DNA of 64,000 bases from Termitomyces sp. T153 (taxonomy: Eukaryota > Basidiomycota > Agaricomycetes > Agaricales > Lyophyllaceae). This document shows, piece after piece, positions 57,038 through 64,000 of this stretch. The notes beneath the pieces are model-generated. The model was not told the DNA's origin, did no database searches, and worked only from the letters and a program-made list of their open reading frames with translations. Numbering within the stretch: position 1 is the stretch's first letter; each line of letters opens with the position of its first letter. The stretch spans positions 1 to 64,000 of the forward strand of contig JACKQL020000083.1 in assembly GCA_018296165.2 (NCBI GenBank), given 5' to 3'. A program made the position numbers and the translations under genes.

Positions 57038-58479
57038 AAACATAATGACCTTGTTACATTCACTGAATGGCACCAGACCAAGTCTACTTTGCTCACTGTA
57101 GAATAATGCAAATAGTAAGATCCCCAGTGTTAGACACGGTATATAGACGGCTGAGGGAAGCGTGTTTCTGAATTGTACGTTGTAGGTCAGCAAAATAAGG
57201 TTTGTAGTAAAAAAGTAATTACGAAAATTTTGCAAAATCTAAGTACGAACTCTGCGGATTTGAGGCCTCTCTGGAGGCAATCTTAGTCCGTATTATTGGG
57301 GATTTGAGGCCATTCAGGCAAAATTTTTGAAAATTGACAGCGAAAATTCTGAGTATTTCAGGCATTTAGAAAGACCAGTTGAGCCTTTTGATTGATGTAT
57401 GACAGTCTTCAACGTAAATTTACGTATCGAGATGTTGCACGCGTAATAGCTTGTAAATTTGTTGTAACCCCAGTATTCCTGGCTCGCAAACTATATATGT
57501 ACATTGGGGCCAAAATTAATTAAATTAAATCAAAATTAAATTGAGCGAACCGAGTCTAGGGTCGATTGGTCCAACTCGATCCCATCAAAGAAGCGGATTT
57601 TAGATAGAGTGCCAGCTATTGACCACTCCCTGTCAATCTCCCGTCCTTCCAATTGGCTTGTTTGTACCACAGGGCTAGGGCCTTCATATCAAATAATGGG
57701 GTAGCATACTTCGAGTTGGACCAATCGACCCTTCATATAGCTATGACACCAGTTCTGACAGCCAGAAGCATCAGGAAGGCAGCAAAGGCAGCAAACAATC
57801 ATAAATACTGTCAATGGATATTGGTTTTTTTCAAAATTACCCATAAACATCAAAAATCTATATTCATTTATATTCCTTCATGGCTGTCCCTCCGGCCGCT
57901 ATCAACAACTTTCCGGGGCTGATCTTTGTCAGCCAAATCAAATTAATATATAATGATCATTGCAATGTCAATACAATGATCATCACAATTTTAGTATTCC
58001 AATTCCACTTCAAGCTGTCATATTGAGTCATTTCTGGATTCTCATGCAGCCACTCTTCTATGACTCCTACATGTCAGTAGCTAAGGAAAGACATTTGTTG
58101 CCAATCATCAGAATTCTGTGATTTTGTTAGAATAACATTGACATGAATACTATCAGTAAGAGTGACAAAGCAGAACTGTACTAGTATGCCTCCTTTATCA
58201 CTAGTGGACCTGCTTAACCCAGAAACTAGCTCAGAAACATCTGGATACTCTACTGTTTCTATGGTGAATGTTGAGCCTAAACTCTGTCAACTCACACAAC
58301 TGCTTGATATTCAATCAGTAACTCCTCTATTAGTCCCAATACATATATCCAAAGCTCTATCATCAGTTATTTCCAATATTGAGTCACATCTAGGCAGTCT
58401 TCCTCAGAACCACTTGTTGACAAATTTGTCTTTGGTACCTCCAGAGTGTCAGGTGATGTCCCACTTGTTTCCCCTTCTC
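57038..58479. other. Intergenic into repeat; no gene called
   Basis: 57038-57650 is ordinary intergenic sequence. A gene-like frame at 57653-57922 has no recognisable content. From about 57930 the sequence becomes CpG-poor and repeat-like. The frame 58162-58557 (MPPLSLVDLLNPE at 58183) is unassigned and may belong to the leader of Gyp-D or to the copia relic next to it. Confidence 0.35.
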
Positions 58480-58975
58480 CTCCTCCAGTTCCTGTCAGAT
58501 CCTCTCCACTATAATTTTTCTTTATTCTCCTTCCCTTTCCCTATTTATTGGTCCTAGTTTTAGCCCTCAGGTTGCACTGGTTCTCTGTCCATAATTCAGA
58601 CAAGTGTTGCCCCTGTGATGTATGTGCTTGAGTCATGTGACTGGTTGGTTGGTCCTGTGACTGACCAACTAGTCAGTTGGTCTTGTGACTGACTGACTGG
58701 TCAGTTGGTCTTGTGACTGACTGACTGGTCAGTTGGTCATGTGATTGGTCAGCCTATCAATGCATGTGACTTGGTCATGTGACTTCCAGTAAATTTTCTG
58801 AACACTGGCATTGGGGATCCTTAGACTTGTTCTCTTTAGATCTTCCTCTGCCAGGTGAATAGCTAGAATGCTAGAACTTCTTGTAGATACTGAATAGACT
58901 TTGGATCTCCCTCTGCCAGTTGTGTGATTGAGGCACAGCCTCCAGAGGTTGCCCTTACAGCAGAACAAGTCTCTA
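58480..58975 (-). pseudogene. Cop-B: copia gag fragment homologous to Cop-A
   Basis: Its minus strand is collinear with 13072-13610 of Cop-A. Shared translation includes CKGNLWRLCLNHTTGRGRSK, VYSVSTRSS and KRTSLRIPNASVQKIY; the second block (58480-58620) matches 13490-13610. The part between differs and holds short tandem repeats. No LTR is visible. Confidence 0.75.
58632..58785 (+). repeat. Short tandem repeat, TGACTGACTGGTCAGTTGGT type
   Basis: About four imperfect copies of a unit of around 30 bp made of GACTGACTGACTGGTCAGT and TGGTCTTGT, inside the Cop-B fragment. Confidence 0.8.
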
Positions 58976-59109
58976 GATTTGGTCTGAGAGCCCCCTTTTC
59001 AATTACCTGAGCTTCTACTTAGCTCCTCCAAAGGTCTCTCCCTCACTAGTATCTTAGTGCCCCCTGTGCTCCTCCTATGACCTAGCCAATCCCTCCAGCA
59101 CCTCCCCCT

Positions 59110-60141
59110 GATGCTTCAAGCCCCCAGGATAATGCCTGGAGTCATTTGCTGTCCCTGGAAACACAGGTTCAACTTACCCAAGCCTCTTTTACTTCCCACA
59201 TGGCTGAACTCACTGGACTCTGTCAAACTACTGAAGCAGTGTCCCTTTCTCTCTAAGCCCTTCTGGAACATCTCTTCCTTGCTCCTACTACACCTTCCAT
59301 GCCCCCAGCAGATGCAGAACAGTTTGTGTCTGCACCTAGCTCAGGCTTTCTGGCTCCAGCTGCTGCAGAACAGTTTGCATCTGCATCTGGCTTAGGCCTT
59401 TTAGTTCCTTATCCCAAACTCCCTTGTTCTGCACTCCCTGATGTGTATGATGGATATTATAAAGCTGGAAAATGTTTTCTCCAGTCCTGTATCACCTATA
59501 TCCAGCTGAGTGGTGAAGCCTTGACCTTGGATGCCTTGAAAATTGCCTGGGCTCTCTCCTACATGAAGGCCAGTCAAGCCTCAACCTATGCACTGTATAT
59601 CCTCCAACACCTAAAAGGAGTTGAGAGTTTCTCTGGCTGGATGGAGTTTGAGAAGGAGTTTTGAGTGGAGTTCTTCCCCCTTGACTCTACTCAAACTGCA
59701 GCTCTTTTCCTTTGAGACCAAACTCAGTATGATCAAGAAAAGCAGTCACTTGATGAGTACATTGACTCTTTTTGTACCTTAGTTGAACAGGCTGGATATC
59801 CAGATGGTCTACAACTCTGCCTAACCTTCCATGATGGACTCCACCCCTCTCTCAGGGATTGCATTGACAGCATAGCAAAAGGGTGCCCAGATGATGAGCA
59901 TGTCAATACCTGGTATAAGGTGGCACATGAGCAGTGGCAGCTCATGGAACTGCAATGTGAATTGCAGCAGACACAACCCTCAACCTTCCCTTTCTCTCAT
60001 GGAGGATTCACCTCCCAAGCTCCCTTGTCCACACTTGCATTAGCATCCCCACAAGCAGGTGCAGCTCCTCCCTTCATGCCTCATGCTGCTCTCCTGTGCT
60101 CCCTACCCCAAGGAGTCCCAATGGATCTTGATGCTTCCTGA
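59110..60141 (+). pseudogene. Gyp-D gag
   Basis: Coiled-coil start (SLETQVQLTQASFTSHMAEL), then LLVPYPKLPCSALPDVYDGY, CFLQSCITYIQLSGEALTLD, LKIAWALSYMKASQASTYAL, GWMEFEKEF, and past two stops QSLDEYIDSFCTLVEQAGYP, GLHPSLRDCIDSIAKGCPDD, ending PQGVPMDLDAS at 60141. The VPMD(I/L)DA ending just before the knuckle is typical of this Agaricomycete gypsy gag. Stops near 59310 (other frame), 59664 and 59715 break it. Confidence 0.82.
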
Positions 60142-63100
60142 TAGCAGTTCTCTACTTCTTTGCTGTGTTGATGCTGCAGGAAGGCAGGTCATTTTACCTA
60201 TTAGCATTAGAGCAGGAAGAGCTGCTCATCCAACTCCTTGCAGCCCAGAATGCCACAGAAACCCCCTCTCCAGATGCACCTATAGCTGTCCATTCTGATG
60301 AAGTGGCCAATGTATTGGAGGAGATTCCTACAGAGTCTGAGGATTTTAAAAGAGCAATGGATGACCAGTATGCCATCATTGCCTAGTAATAATTGTTTTG
60401 CTCCCCTGTCTATAGAATTAAATATATCTGTTGCCATTGTTGATACTGTGCCCAAAACAATAAGCCCCTCCTCAGACATACAAACTCCCTCTCTAGCTAA
60501 AGTCTCAGCTGAAAACACACCCCCTAGCCTATGCCTTTAGATCTCTGCATGGGAATGCCACCTCCCCCATTGTTATGTTGTTGCTTCCACCCCCTTCTAC
60601 CAACTCCCTGAAGCTGCAGGTGGAAATTGAGACAACAGACACACAGCAGATCCAAAGTGTAGTTGCCCTCCTTGACAGTAGTGCAACAGGTGTCTTCCTT
60701 GATACTGACTACATGCAATGATACTGCCTTACTACTCACTCCCTTTCCCATCCTATCTCTGTATACAATGTTGATGGCATGCTCAATGGAGCTGGCTCTA
60801 TTTACTTTGTGATGGACCTGGTCCACTGCTACTAAGACCACTCAGAGCAAGCCACTTTTGCCATCACTAGTTTGAGAAAGCAAAACATGATCTTGGGGTT
60901 CACCTAGTTACATGAACACAATCCAGAGATTGACTGAACTAAGGGTGAGGTGAAGATGAGTTGTTGCCCATGTCGCTGCATTACCTGTGCAGAAGAAGCC
61001 TATAAGAAGCAGAGAGCCAAGGTTTGTGAGCATGCTGTTATGTGTGCCTGTCATGCTGGGCATCTTCCTTATGCTGATCTCAATCTCCTGAGTCCCCCCC
61101 TTCTAGCATTCCCTCATAGAGAGGCCCTCTACAAGGATGTCTGAGGTGTTAGATGTGAATCTCCAGAGAAAGAGGAAGGTGAAGGAGAATGGACCCATAC
61201 TCCAGATACAGAGTCCCCAGGTGAGACCATAGAGGTGGGTGATTGGATCTATGCTACAACCCTCTGCCCTCCTCCTACAGTGGTACAGATTTGAGCCAGT
61301 CAGACTACTTCTCAGTGTCTGGCTGAGGCATTTACAGCAAACTCACAGCCCAAGCCTTTTCATAGCACCATTCCCAATCACCTCCATGACTGGGAGGATG
61401 TATTTTTTAAGGCCTCCTTTGATTCACTTCTGGAGCACAAGCAGTGGGATTATGCAACTGAGCTGACACCAGATGTGGAACCCTCCAGCTGCAAGGTCTA
61501 TCTACTTGTGCCCCATGAGCAGAATGAGCTGGACACTTTCCTGCAGGAGAATCTTAGCTCAGGACAAATACAACCCTCCAAGTCTCCAATGGCCTCCCCA
61601 GTCTTCTTCATTAAGAAGAAGGACAGGTCTCTTCATTTGGTTCATGATTATTGTATTCTGAATGCAATGACAGTGAAGAACCACTATCCTTTGCCACTCA
61701 TCTCAGAAGTTGTCAACAACCTCTGAGGTGCACACTACTTCACAAAGTTGGACGTCTGTTGGGGCTACAACAATGTAGGCATCAAAGAAGAGGATGAGTG
61801 GAAGGCAGCATTCCAAACTAATCACAAAGTCTTTAAACCTCTGGTAATGTTCTTTGGTCTCACCAATAGCCTAGCCACCTTCCAGACTATGATGAATGAC
61901 ATTTTCTGTGATCTGATTGCAGAAGGTGTTGTCTGCATGTATCTTGACAATATCCTCATCTGCACAAAAACTCTAGAGAAGCATTGCCAGGTTACATGCA
62001 TTGTCTTGGAATGCCTCTGCCAATACCAGCTCTATTTAAAGCCTGAGAAGTGTGAATTTGAACAGACTAAAGTGGAGTACCTGGGCTTGATCATTTTGCA
62101 TGGAATGGCCAAGATGGACCCTATTAAAGTGGCAGGTGTAGCAGAGTGGCCTGAGCCAAGAAACAAGGAAATTCAGGCCTTTCTTGGGCTTGTCAATTTC
62201 TATCAGAGGTTCATACAGGATTTCTCCCACCATGCATGCCCCCTCTTTGACCTCACAGTTAAGAATACAGCATGGTGGTGGGAGCCTCCATAGCAAGCTG
62301 CCTTTGATGCTCTCAAGCAGGCTGTGACCTCAAAGCCAGTCCTCCTGTTCCCCAACAATGACTCTCCATTCTGTGTGGAAGCAAATAGCTCAGACTTTGC
62401 TACAGGGGCAGTCCTCTCTCAGCAGTCAAAAGAGGATGGCAAATGGCATCCAGTAGCCTTCTACTCCAAAAGCCTTAATGCAATGGAATGGAACTATGAG
62501 ATCCATGACAAGGAGATGCTGGCAATTATTCAGTCCTTTGAAGAATGGTGGCATTTCCTCAAGGGTGCATGGCATAAGTTTGAAGTCTGGACAGACCACA
62601 AGAACCTGGAGTACTTTCATTCTGCTAAGAAACTCAATAGACATCAAGCTTGGTGGTCTCTGTATCTGGCCAACTTTGACTTCTCACTGCACCACAAACT
62701 AGGACAGAGCATGGGCAAACTAGATGCACTGTCCAGGTGGGCTGACCATGGCACAGGAGCAGGAGATAATGACAACATTGTCCTCCTCAAGCTGGAGCTC
62801 TTTGCCATCTGTGTGCTAGAAGGGATTGTGGCTCAAGGGGATGAGACAAACATCCTTAGGGACATCCAAAGAGGGAACTGAGAGAGTGCATAGGAGGATG
62901 CAGTTGCCCAGGCTACACAGACCCTACAAGCTTGACAGACAAGTGGAGTCAAGTCAGTGCATGCTGATGAGTGGGGTCTTCAGGATGGGCTTTTGACCTT
63001 CTGAGGATGCATTTATGTGCCTAACATTCCAGAACTTTGCCAGCACATTGTAAAACAACATCACAACTCTTAGGTAGCTGGACATCCTGGAAGGTGGAAG

Positions 63101-64000
63101 ACACTGGAGCTGATATCCTAGAACTATTGGTGGCCACAGATTTCCAGATATATAGGCACCTACACTAGCACCTGTGACTTCTGTCTCCACACCAAGCCTC
63201 ACCACCAAGCACCTATGGGCCAGCTCCACCCACTTTCTATTTCAGCTGCTTGCTAGAGTGTTGCATCAGTGGATTTCATTGTGGAACTCCCAGATGCTCA
63301 TGGGTATGATGCAGTGATGGTAGTGGTGAACCTCTATGGCAAATGGGCTCACTTCATCCCTACCCATGCCACATGCTCTGCCTTAGGAGTGGCCAGCCTG
63401 TACCAAAAGAATGTCTGGAAACTCCACAGTCTGTTGGATAAGTATGTCTCTAACCAGGGCCTTCAGTTTGTGGCAGAATTTGCTAGAGAATTGTATTGCC
63501 TGCTAGGCATGAAGCTCCATACCACCACAGCCTATCACCATCAGTCAGATGGGCAGACAGATATGTTAACCAGGAACTGGAACAGTATCTCCACCTATTT
63601 TGTAATGAGAGGCAGGATGACTGGGATGAGCTGCTGCCAGATGCAGAATTCCAATACAACAACCATGTTCACTCTTTCACACAGATGATTCCATTCTTCC
63701 TGGACACTGGCAGGCACCCTTGCATGGGATTTGAACCTTGGACATGCCCCTCAGAAAATGACTCTGTCAATGAGTTTATGGACTGGATGAGGAGGGCACA
63801 GGAGGAGGCAAAAGCTGCATTGGTGAAGGCCAAGGAAGACATGGCATGGTACTATGATTGCGAATGGACACCTGCTCCAATTTACAAGCCTGGGGACCAT
63901 GTGTACTTGGATAGCTCAGACATTAAGACAACAAGGCCATCCCAGAAGCTGTCACATCATCCTCTTGGCCCCTTCACAGTGGAGAAGAAGGGAAGGCCTT
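60142..64000 (+). pseudogene. Gyp-D pol, truncated by the window end
   Basis: The knuckle and protease region (60142-61200) is badly decayed; FDSLLEHKQWDYATELTPD near 61420 begins the readable part. RT: ASPVFFIKKKDRSLHLVHDY, NHYPLPLISEV, YFTKLDVCWGYNNVGIKEED and MYLDN (61937-61951), where YLDD is expected. RNase H: FCVEANSSDFATGAVLSQQS, YEIHDKEMLAIIQSFEEW and FEVWTDHKNLEYFHSAKKLN. Integrase: HPGRWKTLELIS, SVASVDFIVELPDAHGYDAV, SNQGLQFVAEFARELYCLLG and TTTAYHHQSDGQTDMLTRNW, then YKPGDHVYLDSS-like sequence near 63890. Stops at 61724, 62291 and 62879. Confidence 0.85.

Larger units (their letters stand above)
58976..64000 (+). mobile_element. Gyp-D: Ty3/gypsy element, continues past the right edge
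   Basis: Plus-strand gag followed by protease-region remnants, RT, RNase H and integrase up to the window end. The 5' LTR could not be located; the start given is where copia-like sequence ends, so the true boundary is unknown. Family differs from Gyp-A, -B and -C. Confidence 0.8.

Noticed and set aside
57653..57922. 89-codon plus-strand frame
   Set aside because: No recognisable content, no splice partner, and located where unique sequence turns into repeats.

Overview
The window is nuclear DNA of a filamentous basidiomycete, most likely an Agaricomycete. The host genes are split by many short GT-AG introns (mostly about 45-75 nt, often with a CTAAC-type branch site), and the repeats are Agaricomycete-type Ty3/gypsy, Ty1/copia, Tad-like LINE and Helitron families. 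Two small gene islands flank a transposon block of about 41 kb.

Left island (1-11260): a decayed repeat-associated pseudogene, a 12-exon thaumatin-like protein gene (-), a degenerate duplicate of the 3' part of ALG6, a small multi-pass membrane protein gene (-), ALG6 (-), a PaaI-type acyl-CoA thioesterase (-), and an AidB-like acyl-CoA dehydrogenase (+). The thioesterase and dehydrogenase are head to head across about 210 bp. I rebuilt these genes exon by exon; in each one the exon lengths sum to a multiple of three.

Transposon block (11490-about 53060). Flanking duplications let most of the nesting be reconstructed. A minisatellite of about 60-bp units was split by LINE 'Line-A' (11692-30298, -, 12-bp duplication). 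Line-A was then hit by a gag-only copia element 'Cop-A' (12329-14327, +, duplication GTTGA) and by gypsy element 'Gyp-A' (15298-28175, -, duplication GTGAG). Gyp-A in turn received a solo LTR (17285-18283, duplication GCAGG) and a 5'-truncated LINE 'Line-B' (23489-24398, 12-bp duplication). It also carries a head-to-head rearrangement in gag. To the right lie a Helitron helicase relic, a copia RNase H relic and gypsy element 'Gyp-B' (34633-50746, +, 4-bp duplication AGGG). Gyp-B's integrase is interrupted by 'Gyp-C' (41105-47603, +, duplication GACCA/GACTA), a decayed relative of Gyp-A. A DUF6698-like repeat pseudogene follows.

Right island (about 53100-57040): THI4 (thiamine thiazole synthase, +) with a candidate TPP riboswitch upstream, and the proteasome chaperone NAS2/PSMD9 (+). 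The window ends inside a fourth gypsy element, 'Gyp-D' (+).

Three observations stand out. Gyp-A and Gyp-C both carry, antisense between pol and the 3' LTR, a spliced gene with a GAL4-type Zn2Cys6 zinc-cluster pattern and a coiled coil; the unrelated Gyp-B carries a different antisense coiled-coil ORF in the same place. All four gypsy/LINE reverse transcriptases visible here have a catalytic Asp changed to Asn, in each case by a change expected from CpG transitions. Gyp-A appears to encode two retropepsin domains in tandem.
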